A DNA stretch of 64,000 nucleotides from Symsagittifera roscoffensis (GCF_963678635.1 NC_087065.1:35799888-35863887); one strand, 5' to 3'. Counted from the first letter of the stretch, positions 46,991 through 57,780 are shown. The notes: generated from the sequence alone by a model not told the origin. Made by a program: numbers and translations.

Positions 46991-48308
46991 TGGTGTACGT
47001 GCCGCTATGTGTGTCTAATTATGTACATACGTGTGTCTGTATACGTGCCCCTATTTGTGTCTGTATATATACATGCCCATATGCATGTCTGCATGCACGC
47101 GTACTCCTATGTGTGTCTGTACACGTGCCACTCTTGTTTCTATGTGACCTCACGTGTGTCTGGATGTGTGCCCTTATGTGTGTCTGTTTATGGGCCGTAC
47201 GTGAGTTTGTATGTGCACCCCTATGTGTGTCTGTATTTGTGCCCGTACCTGTGTCTATATGTGGGCCCATTATGTTTCTGTATGATTGCCCGTACGTGTG
47301 CCTATATGTGTGCCCGTGTTTGTGTCTTTATATCCGCCCGTACTTGTTTCTGTAGGTGTGCCCCTATGTGTTTCTGGATGTGTGCCAGTAAGTGTGTCTG
47401 TATGTGTGCCCCTATGCGTGTCTGTATGCGTGCCTCTATGTGTGTGTGTAAGCGTGCCCCTATGTTTGTCTGTATATGTGCCCGTACGTGTGTCTATATG
47501 TGCGCCCCTATGTGTGTCTGTACTTATGTCACTATGAAAATCTGTGTGTGCCCGTACGTGTGTCTGTATGTTTTCCCCTATGTGTGTCTGTACGTGTGTC
47601 ACTACGAGAGTCTGTGTATGTGCCCGTACGTGTGTCTGTATGTGATCCCCCATGTGTGTCTGATGTGCCCGTACGGGTGTCTGTATATGTGCCCCAAGTG
47701 TTTCTCTTTATTTGCCCCTAGGTGTGTCTGTATCTGTGTCCTTATGTGTGTCTGTATATGTGTCCGTATGTGTGTCTGTATGTGTGCCCTCATGTGTATC
47801 TGTATGAGTGCCCCTATGTGTTTCTGTATGTGAGCCCCTATGTATGCCTGTATATCTGCCCGTACGTGTGTCTGTATGTGTGCTCCTATGTGTATCTGTA
47901 TATGTGACTCTACGTGTCTGTATAACTGCCCCTATGTGTTTCTGTATATGTGTCGGTTTGTTGGAGACTATTTTGTTGAAGCATTTTAATATTGTGTTCT
48001 TGAATATCTTTGTGGATATCTTGTCTATACTGTAGTCTATTTAGTGCCCAATTGTGGAGTCGGCTACTCTCTTGATGTTGTCCAAATAGTGGGGGAGGTG
48101 CTACGAAAGAATTCCAATCTAACCGTAGAGGGGTATTTGTCGATAATTGTTCTACCGATAATTGTGGTTTCTAGCGTCAAGATTGGTTGGGAAATTGAGG
48201 GGAAAAGTGTTGGTGATATTTGACTTATAAATGGTGTTGATGGAAGTGAAAGTGTTTCTGGTAGGGATGATAATGTTGTATCAGAAGAAATATCTCATGG
48301 TTTTTTCC

Positions 48309-49091
48309 TTAAATTGGGTTCACCTTGAGTATATGAGTGTGTTGTCCAATATGGTGGTCGTTCTGTGGTGTCTGGGGGTTGAAAGGGTTTTCTCGGATTT
48401 GCTCTGATGTTGGAGTTGAACCTAGGTAGTCTGATGGAATATTTGAAACGCTGTGTTGTGAAGCAAGTGTGGGAGTTTCTGGTAGTGTGCTGCAAGAAAG
48501 ATCTGAGGTAGTTACTGTTGGTGGTTGAGGTATGTTAAAATGAACTCTGGGGGTTTGAAAATTTCTTTTTCGTCTTGGATGTATAATTTGTCTATTTATT
48601 TCAAGTGTATTTTGATTTTGACTAATATGTCTTACTCGATTGAGATCTTGTTGTAAGGTGGGAAATAAATTATATGTTGGTTCGCTTAAAGGTGCTTGGC
48701 GATTAAATGGTTCTAATGGTTAAGATAATCGTGCGTGTCGTTCTTCAAAAGTGTATGGGTTTTCTTGAAAAGAAATGCGTGTTGATGATTGGGGATTTTG
48801 GGTAGTTGTAGGTGTTATTGGACTTTCTTGGATAGTTGTTGGTGGGGACTCTTTTGGTGGTGGTTGATCAGCAATTTTGAAAAGGTATTTGAGTGTTTAA
48901 ATCTTTAGTGAAAATTTATGTTTATTATAATTTTCTTCAATAAAAAGTATCAAAAAAATAGTTGCTAAGGCGAATGTGACGAATGCTTTTTTTATGCATT
49001 TGCACCTTGTCATGATTAGGGATGTTAAAAATGTGAGAAAAATTATGAATCATAGAAAAATATCTTTTTGACTAAAAAGGGTTCGTATCAT
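48309..49091 (-). pseudogene. Third ORF in env position: two membrane segments, Pro-rich tail
   Basis: Starting at ATG 49091 there are 261 codons in one frame to a stop at 48309, interrupted only by three in-frame stops (codons 14, 65 and 124). Codons 15-27 (FIIFLTFLTSLIM) and about 36-51 (AFVTFALATIFLILFI) are hydrophobic enough for membrane segments, with a basic Cys-containing turn (TRCKCIKK) between them. From about codon 76 the protein is rich in Pro, Thr, Gln and Ser. Lying downstream of integrase, it occupies the position of an envelope or accessory gene in some Gypsy elements. No fusion peptide, furin site or signal peptide is evident, so env identity is only suggested. It might also belong to an unrelated sequence next to the element. 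Confidence 0.4.
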
Positions 49092-49912
49092 TTAATTAGA
49101 TTTTGTGTTATCGTACCTGTGGATGTGGTCAAGGATTTGGGAAAGTTAGAAGTATATTTCAAAAAGGGAAAAGAAAATTTAAAAAAGATTGCAAAAAACT
49201 TTGGAAAGAATTATTAGGGCTTCAAAAGTTTCAATGAAAAAGAATAGCAAAAATTTAAATAGAATAGAAAATTTTGTGAAAAGCTTTGAAAGTATTTGTT
49301 TTAAGTTATTGACTGCTATAGAAAAAAGCATTTAAGAAATGATTTGTTTCGTCTAATTTTTTAAATACTTTTGTGGCAAAACTCAAGCGTGGTCGGATTA
49401 TTAATTGATTTTTTGACAAGTGGGTTGAGTTTTGTCAAAACTGTTGAGGGTTTATTTTATGGTGTTCGCGAGGTCTTCATAGTTTTGATTTTCTTTGTTG
49501 GATAATTGGGGCTATCTTTGAAATATTTGTACTTAAGGCCAAAAGATCATGGGTCTTTTTTTGCTTTAGGCTAATTTGCCATTTTTGGTTGGAGGGATTT
49601 TGAGGTCTGAATTGGGAAAATATTGTTGATCTTTGCATCATTTGATAAGGGAGGGTTGTAATATTGAAGTAGTGTTTGTTTTAGTTGTCAAGTTTCAGCA
49701 AGGTGCTTATTTTTGACCTCGAGATCGTAAAATTATAGTTGTAGATATGCCTGGGGTTGATATCTGTCGGCTAATGAGTTTGTGTTAGAGATAATAAGGT
49801 GACAGATATGAATGATTTATTATATATCTCTGTCATTTTTTTTTTATTTTTTTCTTTCTTTTTGAGATATTTTTGGTTCTGGTATGTTAGATATTTGAGG
49901 ATTTGCGTTTTG
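49092..49912 (-). other. Region 3' of pol; A-rich tract, no intact gene
   Basis: Sense-strand reading shows decayed open pieces (one from an ATG at 49641 of ~55 codons) with no recognised motif. A purine-rich tract (49839-49866 on the minus strand) is followed by TGACAGAGATATATAATAA, which forms an imperfect inverted repeat with ATATCTGTCA 20 bases on. This could be a polypurine tract and LTR start, but no matching second LTR was found. Confidence 0.35.
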
Positions 49913-50290
49913 CTATTGGATTGCTTTTTTGATTTTTTTGTTATTTAAGTTTTGATTTTGTTCCGTTTGTGGTTTGTTTTGAACAATTTGTAATCCTGTG
50001 AAAGAATATAATTGAGTTAATTCGCGGAGTGCGTATTCTTTTGGATAATAAGGTAACAGGTTGTTACGGTGTAAAACAATTTCTCTTTTACTGGAGTCAG
50101 TAAGTTTGTATGTTACTTCAGTAGGTTTATCAATTATTTGGTATGGTCTTTTTCTAATAGATTGTAATTTTTTGGAGACTCCTTTTTGTGTATTGAAATT
50201 GGGTATTAAAACAAATGTTCCAATTTTTAAATCTGTGGCTGGCATAAAACGTGAATTAATTTGGTTGTTTATTTTTTGCCTCTGTAACAA
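49913..50290 (-). pseudogene. Integrase C-terminal GPY/F-type module, copy B
   Basis: Contains LKIGTFVLIPNF near residue 21, KRPYQIIDKPTEVTYKL (about 48-64) and a terminal HRNNLLPYYPKE, the pattern of the GPY/F module that ends Ty3/Gypsy integrases and helps bind DNA. It is separated from the catalytic core (51618-50731) by a duplicated stretch (50222-50640), so the integrase is not continuous. The protein ends with a Gln/Asn/Lys-rich tail. Confidence 0.75.
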
Positions 50291-50845
50291 TTTCTTTGTG
50301 ACTTTTTTGGTAGATTTGTTAGATTGCGAGATGTTTTAAAGACCATTGGGTATGTGTACAAGAATCTAATTTTAAAATTTGCGGATGATGAAAGTGGTCT
50401 TCATCATGTGTATGTAATGGTAGAATGGGTAATTTTCTTTATCCAATGTGAATATGGGATTGGTTTAAATGTGGATGTACCTAATAAATCAACTTCATCG
50501 TGATTATTTTGACAATCTAAATAAAGTAGAAAATGTTGCAGATTGTTTATTTGTGATTAATCTACATCGGTTTTGACTGCATATTTACATTCTTATCGTG
50601 GTGATAATTCATTTTTTGCAAGATAAAATTCAATATTTTTAAATCTGTGGCTGGCATAAAGCGTGAATTAATTTGGTTGTTTATTTTTTGCCTCTGTAAC
50701 AATTTCTTTGTGACTTTTTTGGTAGATTTGTTAGATTGCGAGATGTTTTAAAGACCATTCGGTATATGTACAAGAATCTAATTTTAAAATTAGTTGATGA
50801 TGAAAGTGGTCTTCATCATGTGTATGTAATGGTAGATTATAACAT
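50222..50845 (-). repeat. Chimeric duplication inside the integrase gene
   Basis: 50222-50427 repeats 50638-50845 (TTTGCCTCTGTAACAATTTC, TTAGATTGCGAGATGTTTTA, GTCTTCATCATGTGTATGTA), and 50428-50637 repeats 52064-52273 (TGGGTAATTTTCTTTATCCA, TACCTAATAAATCAACTTCA, GCAGATTGTTTATTTGTGAT). The order is integrase end, a segment from the RNase H-integrase spacer, then integrase end again. Similarity is high, so the event is recent. Confidence 0.9.
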
Positions 50846-51618
50846 ATTGAATCTTTATTTGGTTGACAATAACCTTGTGTAATTTTATGGGCATTTGCTG
50901 TAAGCATAATTGGTTTTCGTGGCTTTTGATTAAAAACCATTTCGTTTGGTGACATTCTTAGAATTGTTGTGATTTGTGAATTATAGGAAAGGGGAAATAA
51001 TTTTACATCTCCTGACCATTCAGTATATCGTGTATCATTTCCATTAATGATACATATAAGATATTCTTGATATGAACGGTTCATACCTTCGACTAATCCA
51101 TTTGTCCATGGTGCATGAGATGTACCTGGTTTATGTTTGATATTATATAAGTGGCATAATGTGATGATTTCATTATTTATAAATTCTGTGCCTTTATCTG
51201 TGACTAGTATTTCGGATAGTCCGAATTTAGCTATCCAATGTTCGTAAAGTGTTGTGTATGCGTTATAAGCATTACAATATGGTACTGATATGAGTGCTTC
51301 GTAGTGCGTAAATGAATCAACAATGGCCATAATATAAGAATTTCTTTCGGAGGATGGTGAAATTGGTCCTTTTGTGTCAAATGAAATTCTATGATTGAAA
51401 TATAGACTTTGTCCTTTAAAATCTTGTTTCTGTGCTATTTGTTTTTGATTGGAATAAGGTTTATTTAATTGACATATTATGCAATCGTTGCATAATACTT
51501 TATTCCAAATTGGTGCATTTGGGAAGTAAAAATTTTGTGTAAAATTTGAATATGTCTTTTCTGATCCTGAGTGTCCTTTTTGATGTTGTGTGTGTGATAT
51601 GTTGAATGCTATCAACAT
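50731..51618 (-). pseudogene. Integrase zinc and catalytic domains, copy B
   Basis: The 295-codon open frame holds the zinc domain (H12-x3-H16 and C43-x2-C46) and the core with all three acidic residues in place: D81 (SFDTKGP), D141 (VTDKGTEF) and E177 (GLVEGMNR), giving the D,D(35)E spacing. Conserved PWTNGLVEG and SPNEMVF blocks support a Ty3/Gypsy integrase. The frame ends early at 50731, after which the sequence enters the chimeric duplication before the C-terminal module. The catalytic core itself looks intact; the protein as a whole is not. Confidence 0.9.
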
Positions 51619-52371
51619 AATACTTAGGGGAAGACAGGGTACTTTAAAATCAGATGTTTGATATTCTAAAAGATCTGTGCTTTCTTTTATAGTTGTATTA
51701 TTAAATTTTCTGGAGTATCGGAGGAGCGTTTATTTTATTTCCTAAAATTGTTGTATCAGCTTTCCCTGGTTTTGTTTTATATTTGTGCCATGATTTGAGT
51801 TGTTCATTAACAGGGTCAAGATTTTGGTATTTTTGTAATAATTGTAGTGTAATTGTTTCAGTGGTGGTAGAAAAAAATTTTCGACTTCTAATTTTGATAG
51901 GCTAATTGTGTCCAGTTGGTCATGAAGGTTAAAAACTTGACTTACTGTGTGTTTTAAATCATTTGTTGGTGGTCCTGATAAATTTATGATGTCAGTTAAA
52001 TTTTTGTTTCTGTCATCGGGAAAGGATCTTTTTTTGTGGTTGTTGTTTGATTTTCTTTTGTTGGGTAATTTTCTTTATCCAATGTGAATATGGGATTGGT
52101 TTAAATGTGGATGTACCTAATAAATCAACTTCATCGTGATTATTTTGACAATCTAAATAAAGTAGAAAATGTTGCAGATTGTTTATTTGTGATTAATCTA
52201 CATCGGTTTTTACTGCATATTTACATTCTTATCGTGGTGATAATTCATTTTTTGCAAGATAAAATTCAATATTTTGTGGTATTTCAACTGTAGCTTTTTG
52301 TGTAAGTAGTTCAGCTGGTGTATTTCTACTTAGTGTATCTGGTAATGCATGAGTTTTTCCTGCTGTCCAAA
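51619..52371 (-). other. Degenerate RNase H-to-integrase spacer, copy B
   Basis: Open pieces in several frames without a clear domain. The part 52064-52273 is the source of, or shares a source with, the segment inserted at 50428-50637. It probably encodes the end of RNase H and the connection to integrase, broken by stops. Confidence 0.5.
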
Positions 52372-52689
52372 TTATATAAGGTTTGGGAATTTCATTAGAA
52401 TTAATTGAAATCTGTAAACTCTATGGTTTGGATTTGATTTTTGTGTAAAAAGTAATATAATTGTTTTGTGATCTGTAAATAGAACTGTTGGATGTTTTGA
52501 TCCAAGTATCAGAAATTCATATTCTGTAATAGTATATATTATAGCTGTGCATTCTCTCATAAGAGTAGAGAGTCGTAGTTCAGCTTGTGTAAATAAGCGA
52601 CAGTTTGCTGATATAAGATTCATTTTATTTTTTCCACTGTGTGATTGTAGTAATGCTGCACCGATGCCAAATTTCGAAGCATCGCACAT
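52372..52689 (-). pseudogene. RNase H domain, copy B
   Basis: Contains DASKFGIGAALLQ (D3), RECTAIIYTITEYEFLI (E46) and HPTVLFTDHKTI (D73), the three acidic sites of Ty3/Gypsy RNase H, which removes the RNA template during reverse transcription. The frame then ends before the last His/Asp motif. It follows the RT thumb region and precedes the integrase spacer, as expected. Confidence 0.85.
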
Positions 52690-52739
52690 TGCGTAAATTG
52701 GTTGATTTGGATCTGGGATTGTATTTGATATTTGTTCTG

Positions 52740-53760
52740 CTAAAAGTTTTTAATTTCTTCCAATCGTGTTTGATATCCGGTAGTCCATTCAAAGTTATGT
52801 TTCTGTCTAAGGATGTTATAGAAAGGTCTTAAGTATAATTGGATTTTGTATACATATTTATTTAGAAAGATTAACATTCCAAGGAATTTTTTGAATTTTT
52901 TAATTTGTGGGTGGCTGAAGTTTTTGAATTGCGTCCATCCGTGATTTTAATAGAGTTATAGTGTTTTTTTTCAATAATGTACCCAAGAAACTTTACGCGT
53001 GTTATTAAAAACTGTGATTTGTCCGGGGCTGCTGTCAGGTTTTTGTTTTTGAGTGTTTGATGATACTGTTCTAAAATTATAAACATTTCATCATTAGTAT
53101 GTGACTGCATGCAAACATCGTCTAAAATGTGGTTGCATTTTTCTTGAGTATAAGTGGTCTAAAAATTTTACCCATAAAAGCTGAAAAAGCTGCTGGTGCT
53201 ATGGATATTCTATAGAATAATCTATTGAATTTGTATTGTTGGTTTCCAATAGCGAATTGTGTTAACCGTCGTGATTGTTCAACTAATGCCATTTGATTGT
53301 ATGCACTATTCATATCTGCAGTTGTGAAGTATTTACCATTTATCTTTGTTAGAATTATTTGAATGGGTTCAATAGGCCAATTGCATTTGGATTCGTTAAT
53401 TAATGAATTGAGATATCTAGCGTCTAGAAGTTTTTTTAGTAATTCTTTTTTAGCTAGGGTGATAACTGTGTTTATGGGTTGATAAAGGTGTTACCTTTTG
53501 GTTGTTCCTCTTTATTTACTGGGGAGATAATTTCATATTGTTTTAAAATGTCAAGTAGTCTGTTTATTTTATCATGTTAGTGTTTTGGTACTTTACTTGC
53601 TCTTTGTTTTTTGAAAATTGCGTCAGGTTTTAAAGGTAAATGTAGTGGTGAACTAACTTTTCAAATATCAAATTTTGATGTTGCATAAACGGTTGGATAT
53701 TTTAATAGTAATTTGGCTAATTTGTTGAATTCATTTTGTGTTGTTTAAGAAAGTTCTGTA
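52740..53760 (-). pseudogene. Reverse transcriptase, copy B (frameshifted at catalytic box)
   Basis: 53122-53313 gives SAYNQMALVEQSRRLTQFAI and IAPAAFSAFMGKIFRPL, the fingers/palm motifs of Ty3/Gypsy RT. At the YxDD box one base is missing relative to copy A: the frame runs NATTF then stop (about 53135), and LDDV continues in the next frame into 53110-52871 (MQSHTNDEMF, APDKSQFL, VKFLGYIIEKK). The upstream fingers region (53320-53760) survives as pieces in several frames. Confidence 0.85.
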
Positions 53761-54340
53761 TAATATGATATTTTAAACGTTGGTTTAACATATGGTGTTT
53801 TTGTGAAATAAACTGTATTTTTTTTTTGTTGCTTATTATATTGTTTATTGATATTTCTTCATCAACAATTGTTGATTGACATATGTCTAGTAGTTGTAAT
53901 ATATTATTGACTCGGTATGCTAGTTCGTTTGTTGGTGAAGTTGTGGCATTTGTTTAACAATATCCTAAGATTCCTAGAGGTAATGTTATCTGGTATGGTG
54001 AATTATTATATACGTCTAACGAAATAATATCGGAGTTTGAATTTTCCATGTATTTTATGGATGAAATTGTTATTCGAAAAAAAAATATGAATGGTTTTAA
54101 ATTCAAGGTCTGACATAAAAAGATGTTGTTTGTTTTGGTTTTTATCATACTGGTGAACTTGTTTGATTGAAAAGTTATATACATTTCCTGATAGTGGTTT
54201 CAGGTATTTCCGCTCCTGATTGTATATAGGGTAAATTTTGGAGAAAAATGGTGGTTTTTTGCTAAACCTTTGAAGAATGTTAAGGCTGTGTTCTTCATTC
54301 TTGTGTACTTGTCTTTTATATGAATTCAACTATTTAAATT
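53761..54340 (-). other. Protease-RT connector, copy B, decayed
   Basis: Sense-strand pieces (54329-54006, 54184-53954) have plausible protein composition but overlap in two frames and show no conserved motif. In copy A the corresponding DNA is absent. Confidence 0.45.
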
Positions 54341-54941
54341 GTTTTTTTTGTGGGTATATATTTAGTTATAAACGGTATGCCAATGATATTGTGTTTTATA
54401 TCTGTTATGTGGAAAAGTTTGTCTAAATGGTTCGTTTAAGATTTTATTTTGTTCCATTGTTCTAGTGGGAACAAGGAAAAGTTGGATTTCTTCATAATTA
54501 ATTAATGTTGAGCCTTGTGCTGTTGCTAATTTGATGGCTGTTTTCTTAGGTATTAAGTTTGGGTGTAATGTTTTGATTTCATTCCAAGTGGGGATATTGA
54601 TGATATTTGATTCTGCTCCTGAGTCGATTAAAAAATCTATTTCAAGGTCTGGTGGTTGAAACTCTTTACTTTTTGGACTTTCTAAGAGAAATGGAATTGT
54701 CCAAATTTTTTCTCTTGGGGGTTGTTTTTGTATATTTTGATAAATGTGGTTTGTACTTGAACATTGGGTTTTCGGGTTTAATTACAGTGTTAATTTCATT
54801 TAATTCTTGTGTAACTGGTACATTATTAATAATAGGTCTAGTGTAATAATCTTGAAGAAGTTCCAATTGATTTTCGTAAACGTGTGAATTGAAGAGTTGT
54901 TCATATATGATAGGTTCGGTGTCATTTTCGACTGTTATCAT
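54340..54941 (-). pseudogene. Aspartic protease region, copy B
   Basis: Reading the minus strand at about 54640-54590 gives a LEIDFLIDSGAESNIINI stretch with the DSG catalytic motif (54611-54625), followed by PTWNEIK and AIKLATAQGSTLIN, typical of Gypsy proteases. The open frame 54666-54941, rich in Asn and Lys, is the preceding linker. The protease cleaves the Gag-Pol polyprotein. In copy A the homologous segment is deleted. Confidence 0.75.
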
Positions 54942-55029
54942 TCTAACTGAGATTGTATTATCTGTATCACTTTTGCTGTCTGTTGATTCATAATTAATAT
55001 GATTTAAGTGTAATTCAGTACTTTGTGTT

Positions 55030-55940
55030 TCATCGATACCAGGGGGTCTGAAGTTGTTTCTTCAGCTGTTTGTATTTGAATAATTTGTCTTTGATGTTTC
55101 TGTTTGTTGCTTCTATACTTGTGTTGGGAATCGGGGTAACGGTTATGATTCCTATGAGGAGATTAGGAATAAATTTTTTGTTGATTGTTATTGTTTGAAC
55201 TTCAATTTTGTGAATTGTTTCGTGATCTATTTTGATGATAATTATCATTGGGTCTTTGATAATTTGATCTGTTGTATGAATTTTTTCTCGATATGTTGTT
55301 TTGATAATGCTGATTTCGATTATTTGAATAGCTTCTATTTCTATTGTTAGAATAATTTTTGTTTCTATTATATGATGAGTTTTGTGATCTGTCGTTTGAA
55401 TAGTGTCTATTCCTAGGGTTTGAATGAGAACTGCTACCATTCGAAATGAATATTCTCTTCTGTTCGAACTCGATCGTGAATAAGTATTTCGATACTGATT
55501 ATTTTGACTATTTGATCGACTATATATATTTTGTGAGAAATTTCGTGAATTTTTTTGTTCTGGTGATCTGCCTTTATAACTAGAGTTATGAGGTGATTGG
55601 TTTCTTGAGTAATTTGAGTTATTTGGAAGTGGTTTTCCAGAGCTGTTATTACTATGTATATTTTTGTTTGGTAGGTTTTGGTCTTTTTTCATATATTGGT
55701 AGAATGATTTATTTGGTTCTTTGTACTTTTGTGGTTTGTTCTGGTTATCTTGTTGCTTTTGTCTACTTTCGACAATGCTGTGTCCGTATCTTCGGCAATG
55801 ATGACACCTTTTTTTGAAAGATAGTTTACCTTTGAAATTTGGGTTTTTCTCAAATATGTTTAAAATTTCAGTGATTTTTTCAGATAGATCTACATCTGAA
55901 TCTTGTATGTTGTTTATATGTGTAGTATTTGTTTCGATTC
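55030..55940 (-). pseudogene. Gag nucleocapsid and Arg/Ser/Asn-rich tail, copy B
   Basis: A knuckle CHHCRRYGHSIVES (about 55808-55767) has lost the last Cys of the C-x2-C-x4-H-x4-C motif (Ser instead). It is followed by a long low-complexity tail rich in Asn, Ser, Arg, Tyr and Gln (SRSNSQNNQYRNTYSRSSS), suited to RNA binding. A frameshift around 55440 changes the second half to an Ile/Thr-rich reading, which marks the break. Confidence 0.75.
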
Positions 55941-55942
55941 TT

Positions 55943-56674
55943 CTAACATATTGTAGTTGAGTTTTCTGTTTCTTCGAGTTTCATTGTGATTTCTGCTTGT
56001 TCTAGTTTATCAACTAGTTTTCTAAAATCTAAATCTGGTTTCCGAATTGAGGAGGGATGTGATGTTCTCTTTTTCAGAGCTATTTTCCTTAATTGAAGTG
56101 TCGGAGTCATCATTAAAATTTCTGTCATTTTAGTGTTTTTATAATCTTGAGTGTTAAGCGAATATGCTTTTCGAACTAGTGTTTCGATTCTAACTGCCAA
56201 TTGTTTATTTGTTTCGTTTTGTATTCTACGAATTGCATTATATAGGACTCTTTGATGTTGTTTGTTTCTTTCAGAATCAAACATTCTTGAAAATTCTTGT
56301 GTGAATCTTTTCCAATCTGATTTCATGTCTACAAGTAAAACTGAAAACCATTTTTGGCCTGCGCCGTTAAGTGTGGTTTGGATAAAAGTTTTGCATCTAT
56401 GTATCCAATTTTGATGAAGTGGCGTATTTACTGGTTCAGGTTCTACATTTAGAATTAAATTTGCTGTGGCTGCATTTAAGTAATCTTCTACAGAATATTC
56501 AGGGACTGTGCCTGTAAATACCATCAATGGTTTATTTGATGTTATTGACGATCCACCCATGAGGTATGGCTTCATGGTCATCTGTAGTGATTTTGCGGCC
56601 TTTGGCATTTGTGAAAAGTTTGAAAGTTGATTTTTTGTTATTCCATGTTGCTGAAGATAATATGGAAGCGGCAT
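55943..56674 (-). pseudogene. Gag capsid domain, copy B
   Basis: Encodes SVEDYLNAATANLILNVEPE, a helical run HQNWIHRCKTFIQTTLNGAG, QKWFSVLLVDMKSDWKRFTQ and QHQRVLYNAIRRIQNETNKQ, features of Ty3/Gypsy Gag capsid (retrotransposon gag domain with the WF...W..F pattern). It is closely similar to copy A at 59205-59798. The N-terminal end includes a short tandem duplication (56580-56680 repeated at 56728-56820), then the sequence joins copy A. Confidence 0.8.
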
Positions 56675-56841
56675 TTCGTTTTACTTTTGGGTTGGTTGAT
56701 AAGAATGCATTGACATTGGGTTTTGTGGTTGTTATTTGTAGTGATTCTGCGGCATTTGGTATTTGTGAAAAGTTTGTAAGTTGGTTTTATGTTAATTCAT
56801 GTTGTTGTAAATAATATGGTAGTGGTCTTTCATTTTGCATT

Positions 56842-57780
56842 TCTTCAATTTCTTCCAATCGTGTTTGATGTTTGGTAGTCCAATCAAAGTTATTTTGCTG
56901 TGTAAGGATGTTATAGAAAGGTCTTAAGTATAATTGCAGTTTCTATACATATTTATTTAAGAAATTTAACATTCCAAGGAATTCTTGGGTTTTCTTTTTA
57001 TTTGTGAGTGGCAGAAGTTTTTGAATTGCGTCTCTGCGTGATTTTAATGGAGTTATAATGTTTCTTTCAATAATGTGTCCAAGAAACTTTTTACGCGTGT
57101 GAGGAAAAAATGTGATTTGTCAGGGGCTGATTTCATGTTTTCGTTTTTGAGTATTTGATGATACTGTTCTGAAATTATAAACATTTCACCTTTAGTTTGT
57201 GATTGCATGAAAACATCATCTAAATATGTGATTGCATTTTTCTTGAGTATAAGTGGTCTAAAAATTTTACCCATAAAAGCTGAAAAAGCTGCTGGTGCTA
57301 TGGATATTCCATAGAATAATCTTTTGAAATCGTTTTGTTGATTTCCAATAACGAATTGTGTTAACCGTCGTGATTTTTCATCTAATGGCATTTGATTGTA
57401 CGCACTATTCTTATCTGCAGTTGTGAAATATTTACCATTTATCTTTGTTAGAATTACTTGAATGGGTTCAATAGGCCAATTGTTTGGATTCGTTAATTAG
57501 TGAATTGAGATATCTAGCGTCAAGAAAAATTTTTAAGTGATTCTCTTTTAGCTAGGATGATAACTGGGTGGATAAAGGTGTTACCTTTTGGTTGTTTTTT
57601 TAAATTTACTTGGGATAAAATTTCATATTGTTCTAAAATGTCAAGTAGTCTGTTTATTATATCATGTAAGTGTATTGGTACTTTAATTGCTCTTTGTTTT
57701 TTGAAATTTGCGTCAAGTTTTAAAGGTAACTGTAGTGGTGAACTAATTTTTTCAACATCAAACTTTGATGTTGCATAAAT
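56842..57780 (-). pseudogene. Reverse transcriptase N-terminal half, copy A
   Basis: 57053-57391 contains QFVIGNQQ, RLFYGISIAPAAFSAFMGKI, the catalytic NAITYLDDVFMQ and SAPDKSHFFLTRVK. Upstream pieces to 57780 include VPIHLHDIINRLLDILEQYE and NGKYFTTADKNSAYNQM, so fingers and palm are both present, with a few frame breaks. The YLDD box is intact here, unlike copy B. At about 56842 the copy stops and gag of copy B begins; RNase H and integrase are missing. Confidence 0.85.

Larger units (their letters stand above)
23405..47957. repeat. 24.5 kb array of a 24 bp T/G-rich minisatellite
   Basis: The monomer is close to GTGTGTCTGTATGTGTGCCC followed by CTAT. Common variants end CGTAC, have TATATG instead of TATGTG, or read GTCACTATGAGA. 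Dividing length by 24 gives about 1,000 monomers. The plus strand is strongly T/G-rich and the minus strand A/C-rich throughout. Because 24 is a multiple of three and the consensus has no stop in any plus frame and in two minus frames, the array yields many open frames of 60-300 codons with 8-residue periodicity (MCPYVCLY, CVCICAPM, VSVCVPLC; minus THTDTHRG, HIQTHIGA). None has a conserved domain or sensible start. Edges are more divergent than the interior, as expected for unequal exchange. Confidence 0.97.

Noticed and set aside
23612-47907. Dozens of ORFs of 60-300 codons encoding Cys/Val/Tyr/Met-rich (plus) or Thr/His/Gln-rich (minus) 8-residue repeats
   Set aside because: They are produced by the 24 bp tandem repeat, which has no stop in most frames. 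They overlap on both strands and in several frames at once, have no domain and shift frame with each indel.
23405-47957. CRISPR-like array of short repeats
   Set aside because: Repeats are contiguous 24 bp monomers with no unique spacers between identical repeats, and the context is eukaryotic.
49802-49838. LTR start suggested by an A-rich tract followed by TGACAG
   Set aside because: No matching second LTR was found on the other side of the element, so it is kept only as a note in the 3' region.
57557-57778. 73-codon plus ORF
   Set aside because: Antisense shadow of the copy A reverse transcriptase.
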